DNA from: Candidatus Skiveiella danica
GTDB taxonomy: Bacteria > Pseudomonadota > Gammaproteobacteria > Burkholderiales > Burkholderiaceae_C
Assembly (NCBI GenBank): GCA_016721925.1
Contig: JADKHE010000004.1
Coordinates: 62,001-126,000 of the forward strand
Reading direction: 5' to 3'
Length of the DNA stretch: 64,000 nt
A program made the position numbers and the translations under genes. The notes beneath the pieces are model-generated. The model ran no database searches, had not been told where the DNA came from, and worked only from the letters and a program-made list of their open reading frames with translations. Positions 1 to 8,483 of this stretch are shown in pieces; position 1 is the first letter of the stretch, and each line of letters opens with the position of its first letter.

Positions 1-1
1 C

Positions 2-1033
2 AACAAGCTGGTGCTGTCGGGTGGCACGGCTGACGAGCAGGTGCTGCCGTACGACTACCTCGTCATTACCACCGGCCCGAAGCTGAGCTTCGACGAGGTG
101 CCGGGTGCGGGGCCGCATGGCGGCCACACCCATTCGGTCTGCTCGGTGGACCATGCCGAATCCTTCTGGAAGGACTACCAGGAGTTCCTGAAGAACCCCG
201 GCCCGGTGGTCATCGGCGCGATGCCCATGGCCAGCTGCTTCGGCCCGGCCTACGAATTCGCTTTCATCCTCGACACCGACCTGCGCAAACGCAAACTGCG
301 CAACAAGGTGCCGATCACCTTCGTCAGCAGCGAGCCCTACATCGGCCACCTGGGCCTGGGCGGCGTGGGCGACAGCAAGTCGATGCTCGAATCCGAAATG
401 CGAAACCGCGACATGAAGTGGATCACCAACGCCAAGACCACCAAGGTCGAGGCCGGCAAGATGTTCGTGACCCAGCTCGACGACCTGGGCAACGTCTACA
501 AGGAGCACGAAGTGCCCTTCAAGATGTCGATGATGCTGCCCGCCTTCAAGGGTGTGGACGCGGTGGCGGCCGTGCCGGAGCTGTGCAATCCGCGCGGCTT
601 CGTGCTGATCGACGAATTCCAGCGCAGCAAGAAATACCGCAACATCTTCTCGGCCGGCGTCTGCGTGGCGATTCCGCCCGTGGAAGTCACGCCGGTGCCC
701 ACCGGCGCGCCCAAGACGGGCTACATGATCGAGACCATGGTCACGGCGATCTGCCACAACATCGCCGATGAACTGGCGGGCAAGCCCGTCACCGCCAAGG
801 GCACCTGGAACGCCATCTGCCTGGCCGACATGGGCGACACCGGCGCGGCCTTCGTCGCGTTGCCGCAGATCCCGCCGCGCAACGTGAACTGGTTCAAGAA
901 GGGCAAGTGGGTGCATCTGGCCAAGATTGCCTACGAAAAATATTTCCTCAGCAAGATGAAATCCGGCAACTCCGAACCCATCTACGAAAAATACATCCTC
1001 AAACTGGTCGGCCTTGTTCGCGTGACCAAGTGA
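2..1033 (+). CDS. sqr: Sulfide:quinone oxidoreductase (5' truncated by window edge)
   Basis: This FAD-dependent pyridine nucleotide-disulfide oxidoreductase-fold protein oxidises sulfide to sulfane sulfur and passes electrons to membrane quinone. The reading frame is open from the first bases, so the N-terminal FAD-binding GxGxxG part lies upstream. The visible part has the second dinucleotide-fold half, a cysteine in ASCFGPAYEFA, a second in CNPRGF, a third in AGVCVAIPP, and the C-terminal amphipathic KYFLSKMKSGNSEP region typical of membrane-associated SQRs. The neighbours (DUF2892, OsmC, CstR-like, rhodanese, FisR) all fit sulfide oxidation. Flavocytochrome c sulfide dehydrogenase flavoprotein is the main alternative. 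The SQR subtype cannot be assigned from this fragment. Confidence 0.82.
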   Translation, partial: NKLVLSGGTADEQVLPYDYLVITTGPKLSFDEVPGAGPHGGHTHSVCSVDHAESFWKDYQEFLKNPGPVVIGAMPMASCFGPAYEFAFILDTDLRKRKLRNKVPITFVSSEPYIGHLGLGGVGDSKSMLESEMRNRDMKWITNAKTTKVEAGKMFVTQLDDLGNVYKEHEVPFKMSMMLPAFKGVDAVAAVPELCNPRGFVLIDEFQRSKKYRNIFSAGVCVAIPPVEVTPVPTGAPKTGYMIETMVTAICHNIADELAGKPVTAKGTWNAICLADMGDTGAAFVALPQIPPRNVNWFKKGKWVHLAKIAYEKYFLSKMKSGNSEPIYEKYILKLVGLVRVTK

Positions 1034-1078
1034 GCCAACCCTTTCACCCCTTTCATTTTTCAATTCCAGGAGGTTTTT

Positions 1079-1303
1079 ATGACCGTTGAACGCTACATCC
1101 GCATCATGGCTGGTTTTTTTGTCATGCTGTCGCTGGCTCTTGGCATCGAAGGCAGTCCCATTTTCGTCAGCCCGTGGTTCCTCGCCTTCACCGCCTTTGT
1201 CGGCTTCAACCTGTTCCAGTCCGGCTTCACCGGCTTCTGCCCGCCCGGCATCCTGCTGCGCAAGCTCGGCGTGCCGGATTCCGGGCCGTCGTGCAGCCGT
1301 TGA
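1079..1303 (+). CDS. DUF2892 (YgaP-type) inner-membrane protein
   Basis: A 74-residue protein with two hydrophobic segments (about residues 8-24 and 31-48) and a Pro/Gly-Cys motif (FCPPG) near the C-terminus, as in DUF2892 proteins. A strong ribosome binding site (AGGAGG) lies 5 bases before the ATG. DUF2892 domains are often fused to or encoded beside rhodaneses and sulfide oxidoreductases, and here the gene lies 45 bases downstream of sqr, so it is probably co-transcribed. A role in membrane-linked sulfane-sulfur handling is inferred from context only. Confidence 0.8.
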   Translation: MTVERYIRIMAGFFVMLSLALGIEGSPIFVSPWFLAFTAFVGFNLFQSGFTGFCPPGILLRKLGVPDSGPSCSR

Positions 1304-1342
1304 GCTATTGCTGACAACGACCCCGCTCGTGAAAGGCTTCGC

Positions 1343-2122
1343 ATGAGTCGCGCTTTTGGTCCCCGCTTTCGTCGCGGATATGCCGCGATCGGTCTCGCAC
1401 TGGCCTTGTTTGGGAGTGCGCAGGCCGCCATCCTGGACAACAGCATCGCGCTGGACGCGGTCTACATCCCGGCCTTGTCGCTGACCAACGCCAAACCGGG
1501 CGACACCGCCGCGGCCGCCAAGGCGCGCGCGGCGATGCAGCGCCTGGACGCTGAATGGCCCGCCCTGCGTGCTGCGCTGCTGAAAGATCTTTCCGGCAAG
1601 GCGCCCGCCCAGGCGGCCGCCGCACGCAAGACCCTGGCCCAGGTGGACCAGGCACTGGCGGAGGCCCGAAAGGCGATGGCCGCTGGCAACAACGCAGCGG
1701 CGCACACGGCCCTGGAGGACGTGCGCATCGACCTGATGAAGCTGCGCAGCGCACAGGGCGTGGACTATTTCATGGACCGCCTGACTGCTTTTCATGAGCC
1801 CATGGAAGTGCTGGCCCTGGCGGGGAACACCCTCAAGCCGCAGGACCTGACGCCGGCCAAGCGGGCGGAGACGGAAAAGACCTACGCCGAGGCCCACGCC
1901 CTGTGGCGCAGCGTGGAACAGAACCTGCCCGATCCGAAGGTCTACCAGCTGAGTGAGGCGCAGCAGGCGCAGTTCAACAAGGGCATGGCCGATGTGACGC
2001 AAGCCCTGTCCCGTCTGTCTGACGCGCTGCGCGGCACCGACAACGCGGCCTTGCTGAAGGCGGCCGCCGCCATCAAGCCGCCTTTTGCCCGGACCTTCAC
2101 CGCGTTCGGCCGCTACAACTGA
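1343..2122 (+). CDS. Predicted periplasmic helical protein, unknown function
   Basis: A 259-residue protein with a basic N-terminus and a hydrophobic stretch ending in AQA, which reads as a Sec signal peptide cleaved near residue 28. The mature part is Ala/Lys/Glu-rich and predicted all helical, with a repeated AAxxARxxL character that resembles four-helix-bundle periplasmic proteins. There is no CxxCH haem motif, so it is not a cytochrome c' despite the general look. It sits inside the sulfide cluster, 39 bases before the OsmC gene, so it is probably part of the same transcript. I do not recognise a named family. Confidence 0.7.
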   Translation: MSRAFGPRFRRGYAAIGLALALFGSAQAAILDNSIALDAVYIPALSLTNAKPGDTAAAAKARAAMQRLDAEWPALRAALLKDLSGKAPAQAAAARKTLAQVDQALAEARKAMAAGNNAAAHTALEDVRIDLMKLRSAQGVDYFMDRLTAFHEPMEVLALAGNTLKPQDLTPAKRAETEKTYAEAHALWRSVEQNLPDPKVYQLSEAQQAQFNKGMADVTQALSRLSDALRGTDNAALLKAAAAIKPPFARTFTAFGRYN

Positions 2123-2161
2123 CGCGCCAGCGCCCCTGGCACCCCCCACGACGGAGACACC

Positions 2162-2608
2162 ATGAGCGACACCACCATTCAGGTCACCCTGGTCCAGCAG
2201 CACGACTACCGTTTCGACATCCACTTCGGTGGTGATGTGCCGGTCTTGACCGGCGACGAGCCTGCGCCGCTGGGCGCAGGCCTTGGGCCCTCTCCGGTGC
2301 AGCTGCTGAGCGCGGCCGTGGGCAACTGCCTGTCGGACTCGTTGCTGTTTGCGTTGCGCAAGTTCAAGCAGGCGCCGGAGCCGATCCGCTGCACCGTGAC
2401 GGCCGAGGTGGGCCGCAACGCCGAAAGCCGCATGCGCGTGCTGTCGATGAAGGCCGTGCTCACGCTGGGCGTGCCGGCGGCGTCACTGGAACATCTGGAG
2501 CGCGTGCTGGGTCAGTTCGAGGCCTTCTGCACCGTCACGCAAAGCGTGGGGCAGGGCATTCCGATCACCGTTGAAGTGCTCGACAGCACCGGCGCCCGCC
2601 TCAAATAA
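2162..2608 (+). CDS. OsmC/Ohr-type peroxidase family protein
   Basis: A 148-residue OsmC-fold protein. It has the family hallmark SPVQLLSAAVGNCLSDSLLFAL with the peroxidatic Cys in VGNC, and a second conserved Cys in EAFCTVTQSV near residue 124. OsmC proteins reduce organic hydroperoxides, and in sulfide loci OsmC-like proteins are thought to deal with sulfane sulfur. The start codon follows GGAGACACC. It lies between a periplasmic protein and the anion transporter on the same strand. Confidence 0.85.
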   Translation: MSDTTIQVTLVQQHDYRFDIHFGGDVPVLTGDEPAPLGAGLGPSPVQLLSAAVGNCLSDSLLFALRKFKQAPEPIRCTVTAEVGRNAESRMRVLSMKAVLTLGVPAASLEHLERVLGQFEAFCTVTQSVGQGIPITVEVLDSTGARLK

Positions 2609-2655
2609 GCGCGCGGGCCGCCTGTCCCCTTGCATCCTCCACCCGAACCGCCACC

Positions 2656-3687
2656 ATGTCTCATCACGCCACCCCGCTCAAGTTCCTCATGCCCGGCTGG
2701 TTTGCCATCGTCATGGGCCTGTGCGGCCTGTCGCTGGCCTGGCACCGGGCTGTACCCTTGATGGGCGAGATGGCCGGCGCCGGCGCGCTGGTCGTGGGTG
2801 CGCTGGCCGCGCTGGTGGCGTTGGTGCTGGCCGTCCTGTCGCTGGTGCGCTGGCAGCGTTATCCGAAAGCGCTGGAGGAGGACCTGAACCATCCGGTGCG
2901 CCATGTCTTCGTGGCTGCCATGCCGATTTCGCTGCTGCTGCTTGCCACGGTGGCCACGCAGTTGACGGGCCCGTCGCTGGCGGCCAAGGTGCTGTGGGTG
3001 GTGGGCGCGGTCTGGCAGTTTGGCGTCACCGTCTGGGCGCTGTCGCGCTGGCTTCGTCCGAACATCGGGGGCAAGGACGGCACCCCGTTCTGGCCGTCCA
3101 TCACCCCGGCGCTGTTCATTCCCGTGGTGGGCAACGTGGTGCCGCCGCTGGCGGGGGTCACGCTGGGCTTTCCCGAATGGTCGGCGGCGCAGTTCGGCAT
3201 CGGCCTGTTCCTGTGGCCGGTGGCGCTGACGCTGCTGGCCGTGCGGGTGGGCGTCAGCGGGTTGTGGCCCGAGCGCCTGCTGCCCACGACGTTCATCACC
3301 ATCGCACCACCGGCCGTGATCGGGCTGGGCGCGTTGCAACTCGGCGCCCCGACGGTGCTGGCCTGGGTCGCCTGGGGCATCGGCTTGTTCTTCCTGGCCT
3401 GGTCGGCCAGCGTCTTCAAGCGGGCCGTTTCGCAGCCGTTCACGGTGCCGTTCTGGGCCCTGTCGTTCCCGCTGGCGGCCTTCAGCGCGCTGACGCTGCG
3501 CCTGGCCGAAGGCGCCTCGGGCGCCTTCCAGGCGCTGGCCATGCTGCTTCTGGCGCTGAGCTCGCTGGTGATCGCGGCGCTGGCGCTGGCCACGGTGAAA
3601 GGCCTGCGCGATGGCAGTCTGCTGGCCCCCGAGCCGATGGCCATGATGAACGTCGCCGGCGCCGCGCCGGACAAGGGAGCCCCGTGA
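2656..3687 (+). CDS. TDT/SLAC1-family anion transporter (TehA-like)
   Basis: A 343-residue integral membrane protein with about ten hydrophobic helices starting at MPGWFAIVMGLCGLSLAW, typical of the tellurite-resistance/dicarboxylate transporter (TDT) and SLAC1 channel family. It ends in a TGATG overlap with the downstream CstR-like gene, so the two are translationally coupled. TDT members are recurrent partners of CstR-type regulators and sulfur-oxidation genes, where export of sulfite or related anions has been proposed. That substrate is inference. The sequence only supports the family. Confidence 0.82.
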   Translation: MSHHATPLKFLMPGWFAIVMGLCGLSLAWHRAVPLMGEMAGAGALVVGALAALVALVLAVLSLVRWQRYPKALEEDLNHPVRHVFVAAMPISLLLLATVATQLTGPSLAAKVLWVVGAVWQFGVTVWALSRWLRPNIGGKDGTPFWPSITPALFIPVVGNVVPPLAGVTLGFPEWSAAQFGIGLFLWPVALTLLAVRVGVSGLWPERLLPTTFITIAPPAVIGLGALQLGAPTVLAWVAWGIGLFFLAWSASVFKRAVSQPFTVPFWALSFPLAAFSALTLRLAEGASGAFQALAMLLLALSSLVIAALALATVKGLRDGSLLAPEPMAMMNVAGAAPDKGAP

Positions 3688-4067
3688 TGGCCAACGCGCA
3701 ACCCCGAAAAAGCGACGCCGACCGCGAGGCGGCGGCTTTGCCCGAGAGCCCCGCTGCCGCGCCGGTCGATTGCGCCACCGGCGGCCTGATGGAGCCTGGC
3801 GCCCGCACCGATGTGCTGAACCGCCTGCGGCGCGCGGAAGGCCAGCTGCGAGGCATCCAGCGCATGGTCGAGCGTGGTGAAGACTGCCTGAAGGTGGCCC
3901 AGCAGTTCTCTGCCGTGCGCCGCGCGCTGGACAGCACCTATGTGCGCATGACGGTTTGCCTGCTGGAGCAGGAGATCGGCGCACGGGTGGCCCCGGATTC
4001 AGCGCTGGCTTCCGGGCTGCCAGCCATTCTGGGCGAACTGGAGACCATGCTGGGGCGGCGTGGTTGA
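3687..4067 (+). CDS. CsoR/CstR-family (DUF156) transcriptional regulator, probable persulfide sensor
   Basis: A 126-residue protein whose C-terminal 90 residues form the DUF156 helical bundle (LNRLRRAEGQLRGIQRMVE). The ATG overlaps the stop of the transporter gene. The two key cysteines are present: one in ERGEDCLKVA and one in RMTVCLLEQE. The His four residues before the second Cys, which completes the copper site of CsoR, is Arg here. Loss of that His with both Cys kept matches the CstR persulfide-sensing branch rather than the copper branch. The first 35 residues are a low-complexity extension with an extra Cys (VDCATGG). It probably controls this sulfide operon. Confidence 0.82.
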   Translation: MANAQPRKSDADREAAALPESPAAAPVDCATGGLMEPGARTDVLNRLRRAEGQLRGIQRMVERGEDCLKVAQQFSAVRRALDSTYVRMTVCLLEQEIGARVAPDSALASGLPAILGELETMLGRRG

Positions 4068-4103
4068 CTCGGGGGCCTGTTTTCAGCTGAAAAACAGCCT
4101 CAT

Positions 4104-4133
4104 CCCAGCGTCGAATGGCCATGAGCAGCTATC
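4104..4133 (+). repeat. Dispersed repeat, diverged copy
   Basis: A diverged copy of a short intergenic sequence that recurs in this window (consensus core CCCAGCGTGAAATGGTCATT followed by a CTGCTAT-like end). It lies between the CstR-like and DUF3422 genes. The function is unknown, and the copies are intergenic. Confidence 0.45.
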
Positions 4134-4209
4134 AATACGGGACTGAACAGGCGGGTGTGCCTGCCTGGACGCCCGAATTCCACCCGGCGAGCCGCTGCAA
4201 AATGGCCTT

Positions 4210-5565
4210 ATGAGCCCCGATTTCTCCCTGGACCCCGCAGCCCCCGCGCCCCGGCACGCGCCGCACGGCCTGTTGCCGCCCGACGACCCGCAGCGCGCCA
4301 GCCTGCACAACGAAGTGCATTCGCGCCCCTCGGCACGGATCCGCGTGCCGGCGCTGATCGTCCAGGTGGCCGTGCTCAATGAGGGCGTCACGCGCGAGAT
4401 GGAATGCGCGCACCTGCGCCGCCTGCCGGGGCAGCAGGGCCTGGCGCCGGAGCAATTGAACGGCAACTTTCTGCGCCTTCGCTATGCCGATCACACCGTC
4501 AAGTGGGAGCGCCACACGGAGTTCACGGGCTACGTCATCGTGCAGCCCTTGCCGGATGCCGCCCTGCTCGGCGCACAGGCGCCGGACTTGCTGTCGGCCC
4601 CCGCCGTGGCGCCCGAATGGCTGCGCGGCATTCCCGGGCGCACCGTGGCGGCGATCCAGCTGGCCCTGGTCACCGGCGACCTGTCGGACGAGCGCGCGCT
4701 CATGAACCTGGGGCAGACCTGGTTTGGCGGGCACACCCTGGTCGCCTCCCAGCTAGGCAACGGGCATTCCTGGGCGCTGACCGAGTTCCGCATCGGAGCG
4801 GACGGCTTCGAGCGCATGCTGGTCATCGCGCCACCCGGCACCACTGACACCCGCGCCGGCCGCATCACCCAGCGCCTGCTGGAGCTGGAGACCTACCGCC
4901 TGATGGCCTTGCGCGGCGTGCCCGTGGCCAAGGCGCTCGGTCCCATGCTGTCGCAGGCCGAATCGGCACTGTCGGACATCACCGCGCGGCTGGAAAGCAA
5001 GTCGGCCTCCGACCAGGACCTGCTGGACACGCTGGTGTCGCTGGCGGCCCAGGTGGAGCGCGCCACGGCCGAGCACAGCTACCGCTTCGCCGCGACGCGC
5101 GCCTACGACACGCTGGTGGGCCAGCGCATCACCGAGCTCCGTGAGAAAGCCATCCCCGGCACCCAGATGCTGGGCGAGTTCATGCAGCGCCGGCTTTCAC
5201 CGGCCATGGCCACGGTGGCAGCGACGGGCCAGCGGCTGGTCTCGCTGTCGGAGCGCATTTCCCGCGCCAGCGCCTTGCTGCGCACCCGCGTGGATATCGC
5301 CACCGAAGTGCAGAACCAGCAATTGCTGGAAAAGCTCACCCGCGGCCAGGAGTTGCAGCTGCGCCTGCAATCCACGGTGGAAGGCCTGTCGATCGCCGCC
5401 ATCTCGTACTACGTGGTCAGCCTGCTGCTGTATGGCGGCAAGGCGCTCAAGGCGTCCGGCGTTCCGCTGAACCCCGAGATTGCCGCTGGCGCCCTCATTC
5501 CGTTGGTGCTTTGGGCCGTGTGGCGCACCACGCGCCGCATTCACGAAAGAATTCACGCACCATGA
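4210..5565 (+). CDS. DUF3422 family membrane protein
   Basis: A 451-residue protein with the DUF3422 signature near residue 36 (LHNEVHSRP) and a long helical middle. Two C-terminal hydrophobic segments (about residues 393-416 and 423-440) would anchor it in the inner membrane, and it ends in a basic tail. The function is unknown in the family. The stop overlaps the next start (ATGA), so translation of the methyltransferase is coupled. An intergenic repeat separates it from the CstR-like gene, so it may be a separate transcript. Confidence 0.82.
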   Translation: MSPDFSLDPAAPAPRHAPHGLLPPDDPQRASLHNEVHSRPSARIRVPALIVQVAVLNEGVTREMECAHLRRLPGQQGLAPEQLNGNFLRLRYADHTVKWERHTEFTGYVIVQPLPDAALLGAQAPDLLSAPAVAPEWLRGIPGRTVAAIQLALVTGDLSDERALMNLGQTWFGGHTLVASQLGNGHSWALTEFRIGADGFERMLVIAPPGTTDTRAGRITQRLLELETYRLMALRGVPVAKALGPMLSQAESALSDITARLESKSASDQDLLDTLVSLAAQVERATAEHSYRFAATRAYDTLVGQRITELREKAIPGTQMLGEFMQRRLSPAMATVAATGQRLVSLSERISRASALLRTRVDIATEVQNQQLLEKLTRGQELQLRLQSTVEGLSIAAISYYVVSLLLYGGKALKASGVPLNPEIAAGALIPLVLWAVWRTTRRIHERIHAP

Positions 5566-6185
5566 ACTTCTGGGACCAGCGTTTTGCCGAGCCGGGCTAC
5601 AAATACGGCACCGAACCCAACGCCTTCCTGCGCGAGCAGGCCGCGCGCCTGAGCGCGCCCGCCGATGTGCTGGTGCCCGGCGATGGTGAGGGCCGCAACG
5701 GCGTCTGGCTGGCGCAGCAGGGGCACCGGGTCACGTCGGTGGACTCGTCCGCGGTGGGCCTCGAAAAAGCCCGGGCGCTGGCCCGGCGCGAGGGCGTGGC
5801 GCTGGTGACCGAGCTGGCCGACCTGAGCGACTGGTCGCCAGCGCCCGCCAGCGTGAACGCCGTGGCGCTGATCTACACCCACCTGCCGTCCGGCATTCCC
5901 GCTGGCGCGCACCGGCGCCTGGCCACCGGGCTCAAACCCGGCGGCTGGCTGCTGCTGGAAGCCTTTCACCCCGCGCAACTGGCGCACGGCAGCGGCGGAC
6001 CGAAGGACGCCGACATGCTCTACACGCCCGAGCAGCTCGATGCCGATTTCGCCGGACTGCTCACGCCCGTGTTGTCCTGGCACGGCGAGACCATTCTTGC
6101 CGAGGGGCCTGGCCACCAGGGGCTGGCGCATGTCACGCGATGGGTCGGGCGGCGCAATCCACCCGCCATCGCAGCCGCCCACTGA
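5562..6185 (+). CDS. SAM-dependent methyltransferase (TPMT/TehB-like)
   Basis: A 207-residue class I methyltransferase. The start MNFWDQRFAEPGYKYGTEPN is characteristic of the small TehB/thiopurine-methyltransferase-like group, followed by motif I VLVPGDGEGRNGVWLA (about residues 37-52), the acidic ribose-binding SVDSS and a late LKPGGWLLLE. The ATG was chosen because it overlaps the DUF3422 stop. The natural substrate is unknown. A thiol or chalcogen substrate would fit a sulfide locus, but this is only suggested by context. Confidence 0.8.
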   Translation: MNFWDQRFAEPGYKYGTEPNAFLREQAARLSAPADVLVPGDGEGRNGVWLAQQGHRVTSVDSSAVGLEKARALARREGVALVTELADLSDWSPAPASVNAVALIYTHLPSGIPAGAHRRLATGLKPGGWLLLEAFHPAQLAHGSGGPKDADMLYTPEQLDADFAGLLTPVLSWHGETILAEGPGHQGLAHVTRWVGRRNPPAIAAAH

Positions 6186-6244
6186 ACCCGGCGTACGCCC
6201 TTATTCGTCGATCATTCATTCACTTTGCATCAGGAGCGCCCACC

Positions 6245-6625
6245 ATGAAAACCGCCCATGACCTCGTCGTTGCCGCCAAGAGCCGCGTACAGGAGATTCC
6301 CGTGCAGGATGCCGAACAGGCGATCCGCGAAGCCGACGTGCTGGTCGACGTGCGCGAGGCCGACGAGTACGCCGCCGGCCACCTGCCGGGCGCGGTCCAC
6401 ATCTCGCGCGGCCTGCTGGAATTCAAGTTCAGCGGCGCCCCCGCGCTGCAGGCGCGCGACCTCAAGGTGGTGCTGTACTGCAAGACCAGCGGCCGCGCCG
6501 CCCTGTGCGCCGGCGCCCTGCATGACATGGGCTATTTGAATGTGCAGTCGATCGCTGGCGGCTTCGACGCCTGGGCCGCTGCAGGCAAGCCGGTGGCCAA
6601 GCCTGAGGCACCGTCGTTCGACTGA
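6245..6625 (+). CDS. Rhodanese-like sulfurtransferase
   Basis: A 126-residue single rhodanese domain. It has the LVDVREADEYAAGHLPGAVHI signature (from about residue 32) and the active loop CKTSGR (about residues 79-84) with the catalytic Cys. It would transfer sulfane sulfur from a persulfide or polysulfide to thiols such as glutathione. The start is preceded by CAGGAGCGCCACC. It stands between the methyltransferase and the convergent fisR, consistent with use of the SQR product. Confidence 0.88.
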   Translation: MKTAHDLVVAAKSRVQEIPVQDAEQAIREADVLVDVREADEYAAGHLPGAVHISRGLLEFKFSGAPALQARDLKVVLYCKTSGRAALCAGALHDMGYLNVQSIAGGFDAWAAAGKPVAKPEAPSFD

Positions 6626-6738
6626 GCACGGCCTGCCCGTGGCGCACCCGGGTGGACCGTCCCGGCGGGAGTGCGGGCGAGTGGCGCAGGCGCCGCGGGG
6701 AGCATCAACGCCGGCATTTTGTGAACAAATGGCGCCAG

Positions 6739-6768
6739 CCCAGCGTGAAATGGTCATTGTCAGCTATT
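6739..6768 (+). repeat. Dispersed intergenic repeat copy
   Basis: It begins CCCAGCGTGAAATGGTCATT and ends in GCTATT, and is nearly identical over 30 bases to the copy at 21164-21193. It lies in the convergent gap between the rhodanese and fisR. Confidence 0.6.
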
Positions 6769-6811
6769 GTTTCAGGACTTTCCACGGTCGGCAGCCTGCC
6801 ACTTATAGGGC

Positions 6812-8185
6812 TCAGGCGGCTCCAGCCGCCTTGAGCTTGCGGTAGAGCGAGCGTTCGCTGATGCCCAGCTCAGCCGCCAGCGCGGCGCGGCTGCCCCGGT
6901 GCAACGCGGCCCGCTCGCGTAGCGCGGCGTATTCGATGTCCCGCAGGCCGCGCGGCGGATGGGGGACCTTGCGCGCATCCATGTCCTGTCCCGGGCCGGC
7001 ACACGCCGCTGAATCAGGCGGTGCCGGCGACTGGCCCATGGGGTGAGCCGCCGGGCGACGCCCCGACATCAGCGCCTGTTCCAGATGCCCGGCTTCCAGC
7101 GTGTCGCCGTCGCACAGCAGCGCGGCGCGCTCCATCAGGTTGCGCAGTTCGCGCACATTGCCGGGAAAGCCCTGCGCCTGCAGCAACTGCAGCGCGCCCG
7201 GGCTGATCATCAGCCGCTTCTGCGGCGCGACCCGCGACAGCAGCGCCTCGGCCAGCAGCGGGATGTCGTCTCGGCGTTCGCGCAGGGCCGGCAAATGGAT
7301 GGGGAACGTGCTCAGCCGGTAGTACAGGTCTTCACGGAAGCGCCCGTCGTGAATCATCCGGTCCAGGTCGCGGTGCGTGGCCGACACCACGCGGATGTCG
7401 GCGTGCCGCGGCTCGGTGCTGCCGACGCGCCGGTAGGTGCCGGTTTCCAGCAGCCGCAGCAGCTTGACCTGCATCGTCAGCGGGATGTCGCCCACCTCGT
7501 CCAGAAACAGCGTGCCGCCGCTGGCGGCCTCGACCAGGCCGGCGCGCGCGGTGGTGGCCCCGGTGAAGGCGCCGCGCTCATGGCCGAACAGCTCGGACTC
7601 GAACAGGTTTTCCGGCAGGCTGGAGCAGTCCACCGCCACCAGCGCGCGGGTGGCGCGCGGACTGGCCTCGTGCACCGCGCGGGCCACCAGTTCCTTGCCG
7701 GTGCCGGATTCGCCCTGCAGCAGTACGGTGGCCATCGATGGCGCGACCCGTGCCACCAGGGCCAGCATGTCCTGAAACACGGGCGCACGGCCAATCAGCC
7801 CCTGCGCTGCCGGCTGGCCTTGGGCGATACGCAAGGGCTCCATCTTCTCGATGAAATAGGCCTGCTCGCCGTTTGCGTCAAGTAGCGGGGCCAGTTCGAT
7901 GGCCACGTATTCCTCGCCTTTGGGGGTGTGGTGCAGGTGCAGCATCCGCTCGCGCTGGCCCGACTCGCGGGACCGCGCCAGCGGACAGGATTCACCCGCC
8001 CGGTCGCAGGGCACGTTGAAATGGTGCGAGACCTCGTAGCAGGTGCGCCCCACGACGCTGCGCCCGGGGCTGAACTGCTCCCGGTAGGCGGCGTTGGCCG
8101 CCAGGATGCGGTACTGCGAGTCGAACAGGATGTGCGGCTCGGGCAGTCCCTCCAGGTAGGAGGTGAGTTCGGGAAGCAGCTTCAT
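6812..8185 (-). CDS. fisR: Sigma54-dependent sulfane-sulfur-responsive activator (FisR type)
   Basis: A 457-residue bacterial enhancer-binding protein. The N-terminal PAS-like sensor (residues 1 to about 115) carries C49, C60 and C67. Spacings of 11 and 7 residues match the three sulfide/polysulfide-sensing cysteines that I recall for Cupriavidus FisR (C53, C64, C71). The central AAA+ domain has Walker A GESGTGKE, the sigma54-contacting GAFTGA loop and Walker B LFLDEVGD. The C-terminus is a Fis-type helix-turn-helix (LAAELGISERSLYRKLKAAG). It is divergent from the dioxygenase-like gene, which has a sigma54-type promoter. It should activate sulfide-oxidation genes when sulfane sulfur accumulates. 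Confidence 0.87.
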   Translation of the reverse strand: MKLLPELTSYLEGLPEPHILFDSQYRILAANAAYREQFSPGRSVVGRTCYEVSHHFNVPCDRAGESCPLARSRESGQRERMLHLHHTPKGEEYVAIELAPLLDANGEQAYFIEKMEPLRIAQGQPAAQGLIGRAPVFQDMLALVARVAPSMATVLLQGESGTGKELVARAVHEASPRATRALVAVDCSSLPENLFESELFGHERGAFTGATTARAGLVEAASGGTLFLDEVGDIPLTMQVKLLRLLETGTYRRVGSTEPRHADIRVVSATHRDLDRMIHDGRFREDLYYRLSTFPIHLPALRERRDDIPLLAEALLSRVAPQKRLMISPGALQLLQAQGFPGNVRELRNLMERAALLCDGDTLEAGHLEQALMSGRRPAAHPMGQSPAPPDSAACAGPGQDMDARKVPHPPRGLRDIEYAALRERAALHRGSRAALAAELGISERSLYRKLKAAGAA

Positions 8186-8237
8186 GGCCGCTGGCTTGGG
8201 CTGGTGCCGGGAGGGGTGTCAAGAATGGCGGTCATTC

Positions 8238-8274
8238 TGCCAATTATGGCAAATTTTCTGGCAAAACGTTGGCA
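8238..8274 (+). promoter_or_regulatory. Candidate upstream activator sites (phased TGGCA motifs)
   Basis: An inverted repeat TGCCA-ATTA-TGGCA (8238-8251) is followed by two further TGGCA at 8259 and 8270. The three direct TGGCA are spaced 12 and 11 bases, about one DNA turn. The cluster is 62-98 bases upstream of the sigma54-type promoter at 8336, the usual range for an enhancer-binding protein. Binding by FisR is inferred. Confidence 0.5.
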
Positions 8275-8335
8275 GTTTGTCCGGCTGTTTCCTGCAAGCG
8301 ATTGATTTGAAAAGAACTTTTTATTCCGCGCGCGG

Positions 8336-8351
8336 TGGCATGGAACTTGTA
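8336..8351 (+). promoter_or_regulatory. Candidate sigma54 (-24/-12) promoter
   Basis: TGGCATGGAACTTGTA matches the TGGCAC-N5-TTGCA sigma54 consensus with the GG dinucleotide and exact 10-base spacing. The -12 element reads GT rather than GC, a tolerated but weaker variant. It would start transcription near 8361, 120 bases before the dioxygenase-like gene, and it faces away from fisR. Confidence 0.55.
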
Positions 8352-8483
8352 ACGCTCAGTCATGCCAAGGCTTCGGTCTTGGAGATTTTCCTTTTGGTAA
8401 CGCGAACCCTGCCATGACCCTTCGATCCTTCTCGCTGCAGCAACCGTTGCCGGTGGGTGCGATCGCGTCCGGCTCTCCCTGAC

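Noticed and set aside
1343..2122. Possible cytochrome c'-type protein in the sulfide cluster
   Set aside because: The helical, Ala-rich character fits, but no CxxCH haem-binding motif is present.
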